DNA from: Chaetoceros tenuissimus | Taxonomy: Eukaryota > Bacillariophyta > Thalassiosirophyceae > Chaetocerotales > Chaetocerotaceae | Assembly: GCA_021927905.1 (NCBI GenBank) | Contig: BLLK01000022.1 | Location: forward strand, 186,001-250,000 | Length of the DNA: 64,000 bases | Reading direction: 5' to 3' | In this document: in pieces, positions 18,235 through 29,319 of the stretch | How positions within the stretch are numbered: position 1 is the stretch's first letter | Layout: the number at the start of each line of letters is the position of its first letter | Position numbers and translations under genes: made by a program | Notes under the pieces: generated by a model | What the model was told of the DNA's origin: nothing | What the model saw: the letters and a program-made list of their open reading frames with translations, nothing else | Databases searched by the model: none

Positions 18235-21048
18235 ATGAAGTTCACAACAGTTGCACTTGTCATCTTACAAGCAAAAATTTCATTTGCATTTACTGCTGCA
18301 AATTGCAATTTAGGAATTAGAGCAACTGAACCCCATGGTAAAACTATATGTTGTCCACAGGTGGAGGCGTCCTCTTTTCGACGAGTCAATCATATTCACA
18401 CAAAGTACCAACAAACAAGAAGAGATGTAGCAACCTTGACAGAAGATGTGGTCGGCATTGATACACCTACACCCGATATTCTAGACTTTATAGATGGTGC
18501 TAAAATACCATCAGATGTAAATGTCAACGAAATTACTCATGCTATATTGAGCGGTGAGAGTCTAGGTGATGAGGGGGATATGAGTCTGAAAGTTCAAAGT
18601 GTCATTGAGCTTTGGGCTGAAACCAAAACTGAAGCTGGAACAAAAGTAATAAAAGACATTTTAGAAAACTTGGAAGATTCAAATGAATGCTTGCTGACAT
18701 CTTATTCTTTAAAGCTAGCCATCAGCTCATGTGTAGATTATGGACAAACTGAGTATGCTGAAAGTTTGCTTCAAAGATGTGTCGAAAAGTTCAAAAGTGG
18801 AGATGAAAAGTTCAAACCTTCGTTGAGCGCATTTCATGACATTATGCAAGCGAAAGCGAGGATAATCAATGAAGATCTCGAGGTAAATAGCAACGAGGAC
18901 AAGAAACAAAAGCGATTTATTGCTTCTAAGAAAAATATAGAGTTACTGAATGTTTTACAAGAGCTTGGCGAAATCACTAATGAGTTGACTCCAAACTTAA
19001 CAACTTACAATATTTGCTTATCTTCGTACGCAAGGACCGGGGATGGACAAAAAGCAGAGAATATGCTGAAAGAAATGGTTCAGAAATCCATAGACCCTGA
19101 TCTTGTTTCTTACAATCACGTCATTGATTCATGGAGTCGAAGTAACGATAGTGACGCTGCAGCAAGAGCTGAAAGTGTTTTAAACACAATCAAGGAGAAT
19201 GGATTGAAGCCTGATCGATTTTCCTATAGAGGTACAATATTTGCCTTCGCAAGGAGTAAAAAGCTTGGTGCAGCAGATACGGCTTTGTGTTTATTAGAAG
19301 AAATGGAAGAAAAAGGACTGGCGCAAGATTCCTTCACGTACAATGCCGTTCTGGATGCATTTGCAAAGTCCAACAGTCCAAAGAAAGTAAAAACTGTGGA
19401 GCAACTATTAGATAAAATGCTCGATATTGGGATTGCAAATAAGATATCTTTCAATACTGTCATAAATACATATGCCAAGAGTGCTAGTAAAAGAGCAAGT
19501 GCAGCCGCAGAAGCTCTGCTGGAAAAGATGGAAAATACAGAAGGTTTGGAACCGGATGTTTTCTCATATACATCTACAATTGATGCTTTAACTAGATCAG
19601 GCAACAAAGATGCTCCTGAACATGCCCAATCTATTTTAGAGCGAATGGAAAAGAAGGCACAAGAAGGAGACGTCAATGTGCGACCTAATACAATTACTTA
19701 TAATACCGTTCTCAACGCTTGGGCAACCAATGGGAAATCCGGAGCTGCGAAGAAAGCAGAGAAGCTGTTGCGTCATATGGAAGACTTGTTTGAAAACAAC
19801 AAATCTAGTGAAATACAACCAACGACAGTGTCATACACATCTGTTATTGATGCATTCGCAAGAAGTTCTGGTAAAGATAATGCATCTAAAGCAGAACAAA
19901 TTTTCAAACGAATGGAAGAAAAATACAATAATGGAAATGAGAAGGCAAAGCCAAATGTCCAATCACTTAATGCTGTCATGAAGGCATGGGCCCAAAGCCC
20001 TTCCAAGGGGAGTGCGCTGAAGGCTGAACAAATGTTGGTGAAAATGATTAAGCAGCACAGAGATGGTGAGACTGATTTGAGACCCAATGTTATTTCCTTT
20101 TCAACTGTTATCAATGCTTGGGCAAAGAAAGCTGCAAAGGAGCAAGGCGCAGCGGAAAGAGCAGAAAAAGTTCTTCGGTTGATGATGAAGGAGTACTCAA
20201 ATGGAAACAAAACTGCCAAACCGAATGCAATATCTTACTGCTCACTGATTGATGCTTATATCAAATCAAATGATACCGGTGCATTGGAAAGAGCTGATAA
20301 AATTTTCAGGAATATATATGCCTCTTATAAAAAGGGAGACAGTGATATTATCATTAAACCCTCAACAGTTCTTGCGAATCAAATAATGGATGCTTGGTCA
20401 AAAAGTGGTCAAACAAAGGCCGCAGAACGTGTAGAAGAAATCATGAATGAATTATGTGATGTGTACAAGCAAACCGGTGATGATGAGATGAAACCAAATG
20501 TTCGGACTTTTACAATTGCCATAAATGCATATGCAAAATCACGTCAGTTTCATAAGGCAAAAAAGGCAAAGGATATCTTGGATACTCAAATAGAAACATA
20601 TATGAATGGAAACGAGAGTGCCAAACCAAATGTATTCAGTTTCACTGCTGTGATGAATGCTTGTGCATTTACTGTGGGACATGATGTTGCACGCAAGGAA
20701 GCACTCTCTATCGCAACTGAAACGTACAAACTCCTTGGGAAAGGTGTTTATGATTCTCCCAACAATGTTACATACGCAATGTTTTTAAGAGTCTGTATTA
20801 ATTTGATACCAAAAGGACAAGCTCAAATATCTGCGGTGACTTCAGTTTTTAGAAAGTGTCGAGAGGAATGTTACGTTACTGAATCCATATTACAAATTCT
20901 ACAGCGAGCTTTTCAACCTTCACAGGTGAGGGATATTATTGGGTTACAAGGAAATGGTGAGATTGAGATCCCTGAAAATTGGAAATCAAATGTGGAAAGT
21001 ACAGCATCAAATCAATCAAAAAGGAATAGAAAAGTGTTCCGAAGATGA
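18235..21048 (+). CDS. Plastid-targeted pentatricopeptide-repeat (PPR) protein
   Basis: The protein has 937 residues in one exon. MKFTTVALVILQAKISFA is a signal peptide followed by FTAAN, so Phe at the +1 position points to plastid import. From about residue 250 to 860 I count fifteen consecutive repeats of the form SYNxVIDAxAKS...AExxLxxMxxx(G)xxP. The first few are close to the canonical 35 residues; later ones are 42-46 residues because of an inserted YxNGNExAKP-type loop. PPR arrays bind single-stranded RNA in organelles, with positions 5 and 35 of each repeat choosing the base. No E/DYW editing domain or SMR nuclease domain follows, so stability, processing or translation of a plastid transcript is more likely than editing. 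The C-terminus is basic. Confidence 0.92.
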   Translation: MKFTTVALVILQAKISFAFTAANCNLGIRATEPHGKTICCPQVEASSFRRVNHIHTKYQQTRRDVATLTEDVVGIDTPTPDILDFIDGAKIPSDVNVNEITHAILSGESLGDEGDMSLKVQSVIELWAETKTEAGTKVIKDILENLEDSNECLLTSYSLKLAISSCVDYGQTEYAESLLQRCVEKFKSGDEKFKPSLSAFHDIMQAKARIINEDLEVNSNEDKKQKRFIASKKNIELLNVLQELGEITNELTPNLTTYNICLSSYARTGDGQKAENMLKEMVQKSIDPDLVSYNHVIDSWSRSNDSDAAARAESVLNTIKENGLKPDRFSYRGTIFAFARSKKLGAADTALCLLEEMEEKGLAQDSFTYNAVLDAFAKSNSPKKVKTVEQLLDKMLDIGIANKISFNTVINTYAKSASKRASAAAEALLEKMENTEGLEPDVFSYTSTIDALTRSGNKDAPEHAQSILERMEKKAQEGDVNVRPNTITYNTVLNAWATNGKSGAAKKAEKLLRHMEDLFENNKSSEIQPTTVSYTSVIDAFARSSGKDNASKAEQIFKRMEEKYNNGNEKAKPNVQSLNAVMKAWAQSPSKGSALKAEQMLVKMIKQHRDGETDLRPNVISFSTVINAWAKKAAKEQGAAERAEKVLRLMMKEYSNGNKTAKPNAISYCSLIDAYIKSNDTGALERADKIFRNIYASYKKGDSDIIIKPSTVLANQIMDAWSKSGQTKAAERVEEIMNELCDVYKQTGDDEMKPNVRTFTIAINAYAKSRQFHKAKKAKDILDTQIETYMNGNESAKPNVFSFTAVMNACAFTVGHDVARKEALSIATETYKLLGKGVYDSPNNVTYAMFLRVCINLIPKGQAQISAVTSVFRKCREECYVTESILQILQRAFQPSQVRDIIGLQGNGEIEIPENWKSNVESTASNQSKRNRKVFRR

Positions 21049-21097
21049 TGATGAGAAGGAAGGATGAAGACAGGATGAAGACCATCTTCATCTATGG

Positions 21098-21137
21098 GTA
21101 TTAGGGTTAGGGTTAGGGTTAGGGTTAGCCCTAATAC
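21098..21137. repeat. Interstitial telomeric repeat within an inverted repeat
   Basis: Four perfect TTAGGG units plus TTAG run from 21101 to 21128. The tract is bounded by GTATTAGGG (21098-21106) and its exact reverse complement CCCTAATAC (21129-21137). It lies about 50 bp after the PPR stop codon. Confidence 0.9.
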
Positions 21138-21249
21138 GTCGTATCTGTATCTGAACATCATTTGACTAAAATAACAGAACTCAGATTACTTCAGACTTTT
21201 TACTACGTACAGTACCAGTTTAGTGGGTATTTATCCTTACTACCCCCCC

Positions 21250-21594
21250 TCCCCACACAGGACCCCTGTCCCAGTTACGCAACGAAGGGTCGATGGTGGC
21301 ATCCAGTTGTGTAGGCTCTCGTCGGTCGATTTGTTAAGTGCTGACGTCACGCTGGATGCCCCCTAGCTCAAGAAATTTTCTTGTAGCTAGGCATACTCTG
21401 TTAGTAACAAAACAGTAACAAAACCATACCTTACCGTGTGGCCAGTGGGCCTCAACGAAGAGTGGATGGGGGCATCTATCCGTGAAGCCTGACCGTCGGT
21501 TGGCTGGATGCCCCCATCCAGTTCTGTCGGCTCTCGTCGGTTGCAGCTGGCTTACGGCAAAACCATATGGTGGGACAGGGGTCCTCCCCACACA
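21250..21594. mobile_element. MITE-like element with 14-bp TIRs and 10-bp target duplication
   Basis: Terminal inverted repeats GGACCCCTGTCCCA (21260-21273) and TGGGACAGGGGTCC (21571-21584) match perfectly over 14 bp. Immediately outside, TCCCCACACA occurs as a perfect direct repeat at 21250-21259 and 21585-21594. The body is 325 bp and codes for nothing. A 10-bp duplication fits Mutator-like elements (usually 9-11 bp). The inside holds two degenerate copies of a motif pair: 21280-21303 with 21453-21476, and 21300-21328 with 21515-21543. A perfect TGACGTCA is also inside, at 21342-21349. The structure is seen directly; assignment to a superfamily is inference. Confidence 0.75.
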
Positions 21595-22790
21595 CAAAAA
21601 ATTATTCTTGTAAAGGAAACAACACTTCCGTTGAAACACATACAAGAGTCAAATCAAAATAAAATTTCGCACACAGCTCTATTATATAGTGAAGAATACA
21701 TGTACCAATTGATGTTGTTCATTATGTTCATTTGGTCGAGATATATGAGGTGAAATGATGCTACCCCGGTTGGGAGACGATCTGGATTGATACTACCCCC
21801 TTTGACAAAAATGAAAATTTTGATTCTATGGAGTACTCAAATTCGAGGAACAATTAGATTTTCTGAATCTACACCATCTATTTTGTTATAGAGGATGGTG
21901 AGAAGTTGTCTGAACATTGGATGAGTGCTGTGAAATCCGTGTCTCAAAGTGCACTTGGAAGGATTTTTTCATACGACCACTCTTCACACAACAGGAACAC
22001 ATAAAAATAGCAATACAAGCAAGCGAAACTCAGAACAAATGCATGCAATATTATATTGAATGTGTTAGTTATTAAACGGTATTTATTGAAGGTCAAACTT
22101 GAAAAACTGAGCAAGAAATAGGGGTATGTGTATCACTCTCAAGTCCAACATGTGTTCTGACATGAAACGAAAGAGACGGGGAAACATGGAAACATACGGA
22201 GAAACCGAAAACGAAGACATTTTCCATGAACAGGGGGTAGTATCAACTTGTATTAGAAAAAAGTACATAAAAATAAAGAAATGTAAATAAACCAAAGTAC
22301 GGATGCTATCAATAACACTTTAAAGTTATATGTTCTGTAGTTCAAAGTTGTAGAAATATTTTTTTTATGTAGTATTATCCATATGTAGTCAGCTCGAGGA
22401 CGAACTTTTTGATACTACCCCCCTCTAGGCCATTTCGAAAATCCTTAATTACAATACAAAAACAAATCAATAGATAAAATCTGATACGCCAGAATTGTAG
22501 AGCACATATTAATTGATATATGTGCATACTCTGATTGTTTCATTTGAATATTTTTTTTTATTTTTTTGGAGGGATAGCTATTTTCGAGGATAAATAGCCA
22601 CTAAACTGGTACTAAGAAGAACAAATTTTTCAAAAATCCTCTAGTACTGGTAAGTACTTACTGGTATCTGCGAATGGAATGCAGAACGTCACATCATGGG
22701 CTTCGGGTCGCTACTCCGAGTCAGAGCACTTCATCTCAAGCCGAAGACTACCCATTCCGCTGCATGGGATACCATAACTTTGCAATACTC
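21595..22790. other. Repeat-bearing intergenic region before the oxidase-ABC gene
   Basis: No convincing gene is present. The 14-mer TTGATACTACCCCC occurs at 21787-21800 and 22409-22422 and inverted at 22233-22246, and a related TGCTACCCC lies near 21760. These may be ends of decayed elements. AT-rich runs follow up to the next gene. Confidence 0.5.
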
Positions 22791-25700
22791 ATGTCTACAA
22801 AAGCCCTAATTTTATGCACTGCAATTCTTTGCAGTTGGCATAGCCTTCTAGCGTCCGGAGAGGAAATTGTATCACGCTTCTTTGACTTTAACATCGAGGA
22901 AAAATATGCAAAACTTTCCTCGTCTCTTGATGGGGTGAATACTGCTATTAGAAGCTCTTGGCCTAGAAAAGATCTACAGATAAAGCTTTCAAAGTACCTA
23001 CCTATTGCAGTTATGAGTGAGGAAGGCATTTCTGATACAGATTACATCCTCATGGGAAGACCAATTCATATTGTCGAGCAAGAAGAGCTTGATATGAAAA
23101 TCACAAACAAGCTGCAGGCAACTGGACTAAGTATCCACTTTCATGGATTCGAAATGGAGAATGCCATTCAATACGATGGAGTCGTAGGACTGACCCAGTG
23201 TCCAATCTCTCCTAAAGAATCGTTCGCGTACAAGTTCAAAGTGGAAGAATCTCCTGGAACCTATTGGTATCACACTCACTCGGGTCCTTTAGGTGTCGAC
23301 GCGCACAATGTTATTAAGGCTCCTTTGATTGTACACCCTAATACCGAAAAGGGAGGGGCTCTAGTGGACCGACTTAACAATGTGAATACTACCCAGGCTC
23401 CACCATACCGCGATTTGCTATCATATGATAATGAAAGGATTCTTTTCTTTTCTGATGGATTTATGAAGTCAGAACATATGATAGAAATGTATGCTATTGG
23501 GGGTCTTTTTCCTCCAGTACAAGAAAATGACGATGGGTTTGTAGTTGCTAACATGGAACACGACTTTGGAACTTTGAACGGGAAACTTCGCGAAGTAATT
23601 TACGCTGTTCCTGGACAAAAGTACAAGTTAAGATTGATGAATGGTGGATCACATTTCGCTTACAGAGTGTCTATTGATGGGATCCCAATGAAAATTTTGG
23701 CAACTGATAGTAATCTAGTGAAAAATGACCCAAAGTACACACATGTTGACGAAGTAATTATGCATAATGCTGAGAGATTTGATGTCGAGATTGAGATCCC
23801 ACAAGATATGAAACCTGGAACTAGCATTTGGATCCGCGCTGATACCCTCGAGGCTAGAAAGACGGGATACGAAAGTGGTATTCGCGGAATTCTACACGTA
23901 GTTGCTCAGGAGCAGGATATCGAAACCATGGTTGATAATGACATAGCGGATCCGAAAGGAGATATAAAAAATCCCCCAAAGCCGGTGGAAGAAATGGTTA
24001 CCATGAATTGTTACAGTAAGCTCGAGAAAGAAGCAGCTAAGGCGAGTGGAAAAGGAGGATGTCATAACATCGAAACATTGGAGGTATACCTCCCTCCCAA
24101 ATGGAATAGAGGATTGCACAGTGTTGGTCATGCTAGTGCAACTGTAGACTTTGATGTTACTGGTACCCCTTTGCATGCACACTTTGCGCGTATTCATGAT
24201 GAAGAGGTAGTAGGTAAACCAAATTGGGTCCAATTTGTGGAAAGTTCATCTCATATCTTGCGTCCAGACTTTGATCCTGATCGGGATTTGCACCCTCATA
24301 CAAATATGATGCATGTACCAGAATATTCAAGCGTAATCATTATTTGGAGAAGTCGAACAATAATGGACCAGTAAGTTTTCCTTGTGCTATTTAGTTTGCA
24401 AGACTTTTTCCCATGTCTTACACCTTTTTCCAGCCCAATGCACTTGCATGGTTACAAGATGGAGATCCTGGAGACATATACCGCCGATAGAGTGCGCGAC
24501 TGTACTTTGGTAAAATGTAATTTATACGATGGATTCGATCTAGAAGAACTGCAAAATATTCGTTTGGGATCCCGCCCAATTAAAGATACCTTCATTATGC
24601 CAGCCGGGGGGGCAGTTGCGACTAGAATTGAAACCAGAATGGCTGCAACATGGCTTGCACATTGCCATATGGAACTTCACAGAGAGGACGGAATGGCCTT
24701 TGTGTGAGTGAATAATCTGACTTTTATAGATTGCACTTACTTTTTAAAGACTGACACATTCTATTACAGCCTCAATGTAGGGAAATATAGTGCACCATCA
24801 GATGGAACATGGCTACCACCTGACTTCCCTCGATGTGATACGGTGTTTTTGGAAGGTCACAGTAAGAAGAAACCAAGCTGTGACTGTTATGTCGACCAAG
24901 ATGCTGTCTTAGACTTGGCCATGGATCCAACGTACAAGTGTTCTAGACCATACACATGCATGTACGAACAATCTCAAGTGGCCATGTTGCAAAAAGACAA
25001 CAAAAAAGCTAGCCTCAAAATGACTTCCGACTACGTTATCCCGGGTTGGGCAATTTCTCTCATCATCGTATCTATAGTAGTAATTGCAGTATTGTGTTTT
25101 ACTTTGGTATTACCGAAGTATATCAACATCAAGAAACCAGAGATGGTCAAAGAAGTGAAGGAAGGAATTTCACGAATGACTATGAAGAGTGTCAAAGTAG
25201 ATGAAAATCCAATTCCATTTTGGGTTCAGTTTAAAGGACTCTTTTTTGTGCAGTACAGTGAATATAGACCTGGAGTTATTAATGTATTGAGAGTAGTTGA
25301 AGTATGTGGCCTCGGTATTTTAGCCGGGGTACTTTTCTTTGATGTTGGAAATAAGACGACGGCAACAAGTTTTGGCGAGAAAACCAGTTTGATTTTCTTT
25401 TCCACTACACTTTGGAGTCAAACAAGAATGTATCCAAACATAGGTATGTGAAAACGAATCCTTTTTGATAATACATTCTCAATTTTCAATGCTGATCTAT
25501 CATCCTCCATAGGAAATTATTTTGAATGGACGATAAAGGATTATCACACAATGAAGTTTAAAAAGTACGATTTACTGCCTATTTTCTTATCCAGAATGCT
25601 CGTTGTTTTCATTTGCGAAGCATGGTGGCCTTTCCTATTTGTAATGTGTGCTTTTCCACTCGCCGCGATGTTTGGGGATGTCAGCGGGGTCTTCATTATA

Positions 25701-26755
25701 GGATTCTTTCTGCTTTTGAACAACAGTTGTTACATTGCACTAGGTGCAGTCTTTGGAACTTTGATGCCAACTGTGTCTCTTGGAATGATAGGTGAGTTCA
25801 AGAATCATTTGGATGAGGATGGGATCTAATTAATTTGATTTTTTCACTCATGAATATTTATGTATAATATTTAGGTGGGACATTAGTCGGGCAAACGACT
25901 GTGATCTGTGCCGGCTTTTTCACATTGTTACCACCAGCTGTTGGTTGGATAAGATATATTTCCCCAATCTTCTGGACTTTCAGTGGGATAATTAAGACTG
26001 CCTACAAGTACTACGACACCTATGAATGCGTGAAGGGGACCAGTGCGGTTGGATACAATCAGTGTTTTCTCGAACAAAATGGAGGTATTGACAACTATAA
26101 GACACGTGGTATTAATGTTGCTGAATTTGGTGATGATACTTCCGAAAGCATTCACGTCCAAATTATTATGCTCATTGTCTTGTATTCTTCGATGCAACTG
26201 ATAGTGTATATTTACCATCATCTCCGCATTAAACGCAGTCTTGTGGGGAACACTACATCACAATTTGATGATGAATATGAAAGAGGCCTTGAGGACTTGG
26301 GAAGAAAGTCAATGTTCCTAAGTATTGCACCTGTCCGTCAACAACTTAATAGATATGGAAGTGATCTGAGTTCAACAAACTATGAACATGGAGGAAGATT
26401 TAGAGATAGTACGTTATCCGAGGCGGAAGGATTCATCAAACCTATCAATACTCAGACACATGTAGATTCTAATGGTCTTCAAACACTCCCCGCTGGACAA
26501 CACAAGAGCCATGACAAACCTCTTACCACTGCTTTGAGAAATGGCAGAAACCATAGAGGGACTATGATGCCGAGATTTAAGGACGATGATGACCTTGAGG
26601 TACCAGCTTCTATCGACGTTAATGATGATACGGGGAGTAATGATTCTTTACCCGATGATATTGCTGAAAAGAAAGGAGAGTTATCCTTTCGAGAGTTTGG
26701 TAAACCGAAACCTGACCCATCAGAATTTAAGAAGAAGGGCGTGTCATTCCGTTGA
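22791..26755 (+). CDS. Multicopper oxidase fused to an ABCG-type (ABC-2) membrane domain
   Basis: There are five exons: 22791-24370, 24434-24703, 24770-25443, 25513-25791 and 25875-26755, giving 1227 residues. Every junction restores frame and conserved motifs. I chose the ATG at 22791 because it gives a clean signal peptide (MSTKALILCTAILCSW); an in-frame ATG at 22674 is also possible. All copper sites are present: HFHG (116-119), WYHTH (159-163), HPMHLHG (527-533) and HCHMELHREDGM (603-614) with an axial Met. A membrane helix (about 708-732) leads to a cytosolic linker, and from ~766 to ~1115 six hydrophobic segments follow the ABCG/ABC2 layout, including a Cys-containing loop before the last helix. 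There is no ATPase domain (no Walker A or LSGGQ). An acidic-basic tail ends the protein. Ferroxidase or metal/phenol oxidation at the cell surface is inferred; the coupling to transport is unknown. Confidence 0.85.
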
Positions 26756-26838
26756 AAGGATGGAGTTTGTTAAAAAACTACAACAAAGACATGCAAAAGT
26801 TACTTGCTGTTGATTTTATCCGAGAGTGATTTAGAGAA

Positions 26839-28822
26839 TTACTTGCATTTGCTTGTCTCCAGTGTTTTGACTAGAGCATCATGTCTTGTAACTCTTGGCT
26901 GTTTAATTTGCGTTGGAGAAACACCTGTTAAAATAATTTGTTGTCGAAGTTTCTCAAACGTCCCATTTTTCACAACAAAAGCTTCGATAGGATACAAACG
27001 TCCATTTTTGCGAAGTGCTCTGTAGGATTTATTTTCCCTACAAAGTGCCTCATCTAGTTGATATTTTTCCTTCTTTGTCAGCGAACGTTCAATTGCCACA
27101 TTTTTTTCACCGGCGAGTTCAGCATAAACCACATATCTTGGCTTTCTACTGCCTTGTAAAAAGTACTCAACTGTTGTGTATTCTTTCAACTTCAGTTTCC
27201 AATCATGTTCGACTGTACTAGATAGAGCTCTGTAAAAAGTTTCCTCTGATGTCCTTTCTCCGCTGGCGTTGAGAAACTGACCTTTTCTGTAAGTAAATTC
27301 AATTATAGGTGCCTCTTTTTCATAACCTACACACCGAACAACGTCGCCAAAACGATATCTATACAATCCAGTGAGGTTTGTAATTATGATTTCATATTCT
27401 TTTCCAGACTCAAGCTGTTCAATGAACAACGTTTTTTCGGGGTCGACCTCGTCTAAATGAGGATTTCCACTTTCGACAGGATAAAATTCGTAAAACATTG
27501 CTTCGGGATGTAAAACAAAGGTTTGGTTATCAAGATGGGGATTGACACCAATTAAACCTTCAGTGGCGGCGTATATAGGTGAATAGATTGTGACGTCTTT
27601 TCCAATAAACTGTTCACGTAGTTTTTGTCCGTAGATTTGAAATGTTCCGGTTTCAGATGCCAAAATTGTATGTAAATTTGGCTATGCCCAGTGGATATGT
27701 TAGAGCTTCTGTACGACAAATATCATCTAGTCAAAACCACAAATTGTTATATTGTTTTGTACTTACCCAAATCTTTCTTGCTAAGGATGTACTACTTTTG
27801 TTTTCGTCATGATCTTTCTTGATACGCTTAAGTTCCAATGCACGGTGCTTATTGGCCCTCAACTTTTGATTTAATTGCTTTCGAATATTTGGATCAATAT
27901 TCAAGTCACTCGGTAAATGCCCACGTTCAATAGATTCCATGAGTATGGGCCACTCTTCTTCCAATAGAACGAAAAAGTTCCAGACTCGATTTGCAAAGTT
28001 TGCTTCGATGAAACCCAGGTTTGAATCTAACAATGCAAACAAAACATGTAGGAACATTAGCTCTTTTTCATTTTGCACATCGAATGCTACTCCAGGAGTT
28101 GTATAAAGCTCTAATAATCCTTTATTGTCCTTTGGGCTGGAGCTGTTAGGACCTACCTTGATGTTATTGTCAGTGTAGGTAAAATTTGGCTCGTGCATCA
28201 ACTTACAGGATTTCTGTAGGTTTGGATAATGAAAGTTGGGATTGGATCCATGTTTCACTCCATTACACAATGCATCAAAAGTAAGTGCGATCCCTTTGGT
28301 GAAAAATACTGAACGCTGAAGACCAGGTACAGGAATCATTTTTTGCGAGCCTGATGTTCCACTTGTGGTTCCAATCATTCTGGGTCTATCGGGAAACATT
28401 ATATTCTCTTCGCCATTGTAGACTCTTTCGATGTAGGATTCATAATGATCATGTGTTGTTATAGGATGCTTCTTTACAAATTCTTCTCTAGACTTGATTT
28501 CTCCTAGATTGAAATCTTTACCATACACTGTATCCTTACATCTATCCAGGAGTCTAAGAAGTAATTCTTCATTCTCCTTTGCTGCATTCTCGCAAACTTT
28601 GTCATAATTTTTCTTTGCATATGATCCTAGTTTGGACATGAATAAATTAGTGATGGATTGATAATAGATACTATATGGAGTATGATGCAAGGATATTTGA
28701 TCCTTGGGAGTCGTTGCATATTCAAATGATGCATACCCAAGTGATGCGACAATTGGAGTGACCACAATAACTCCAGTTGTTTTTGCAACATTCTTGGCGA
28801 ATCTACGCCATGTTGAATTCAT
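26839..28822 (-). CDS. GH3-family acyl-acid-amido synthetase-like protein
   Basis: Two exons, 28822-27767 and 27681-26839, with an 85-bp phase-0 intron, encode 632 residues. The ATG at 28822 is the first in frame. Residues ~13-35 are hydrophobic (TTGVIVVTPIVASLGYASFE), a membrane anchor or organelle signal. The adenylation signature TTSGTSGSQKMIPV is intact. The second exon carries PIYAATEGLIGVNP, NLTGLYRYRFGDVVRCVGY and SGERTSEETF, all GH3 hallmarks. Plant GH3 enzymes adenylate jasmonate, auxin or benzoates and join them to amino acids. Stramenopile members have no known substrate, so hormone function should not be assumed. The gene has two TGACGT sites just upstream of its start. Confidence 0.9.
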
Positions 28823-29319
28823 TTGAATAGGAAGCAGGGTGTTCCGCAAAAGTTGAGACAAAGCGTAGAAAATAAAATTGGATGACGTTTGATGACGTGA
28901 TGTGCGTGATGGAAATAAAAAAAGCAGGTGAAGCTGCGATGATGAGTTTTGGGTATGTGTGTGTATTGACTCAGAAGGGACTTTGCACTGATGTGTGTGT
29001 TTTGCCTCGGAGCTCAGCGTCTTTCTCCAAGAGTGTGTGTTTTGGCTTGAGCCACGAAGTGCAAGTGCTGAGTGAGTGTGTGTGGAACGAAGAAACCCTC
29101 AGCCCTGAAAATGTGAAGTGGTTTTAAACGGTCAAATGACCGTTAGCAGTACCTACTAACTAGGTACCCGTCTATTCAAGGGTACACGTCTATTTTCATC
29201 TATCTAAGAAGTGAAAGTACGAAAGTATGGTACATTGCTAGTAGTTGATATACTACTCATCACTACCTTCTACACATGTTGGTTGATTTCTAGACACAGA
29301 TATTACAACGAACAACAGT
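28823..29319. other. Divergent promoter region, GH3 / U2SURP
   Basis: It contains the TGACGT pair, a perfect 18-bp palindrome AACGGTCAAATGACCGTT at 29127-29144, and an imperfect GTACCT/AGGTAC inverted pair at 29149-29167. An open frame at 28882-29127 shows GT-rich, low-complexity sequence and no domain. Confidence 0.45.
28883..28898 (-). promoter_or_regulatory. Direct pair of TGACGT elements upstream of GH3
   Basis: TGACGT occurs at 28883-28888 and 28893-28898, exactly 10 bp (one helical turn) apart, 61-76 bp upstream of the GH3 ATG. The cores match diatom CO2/cAMP-response elements. Function is inference. Confidence 0.35.

Noticed and set aside
22674-22790. Longer start for the oxidase-ABC fusion
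   Set aside because: It is in frame but would bury the signal peptide 39 residues in; kept only as an alternative.
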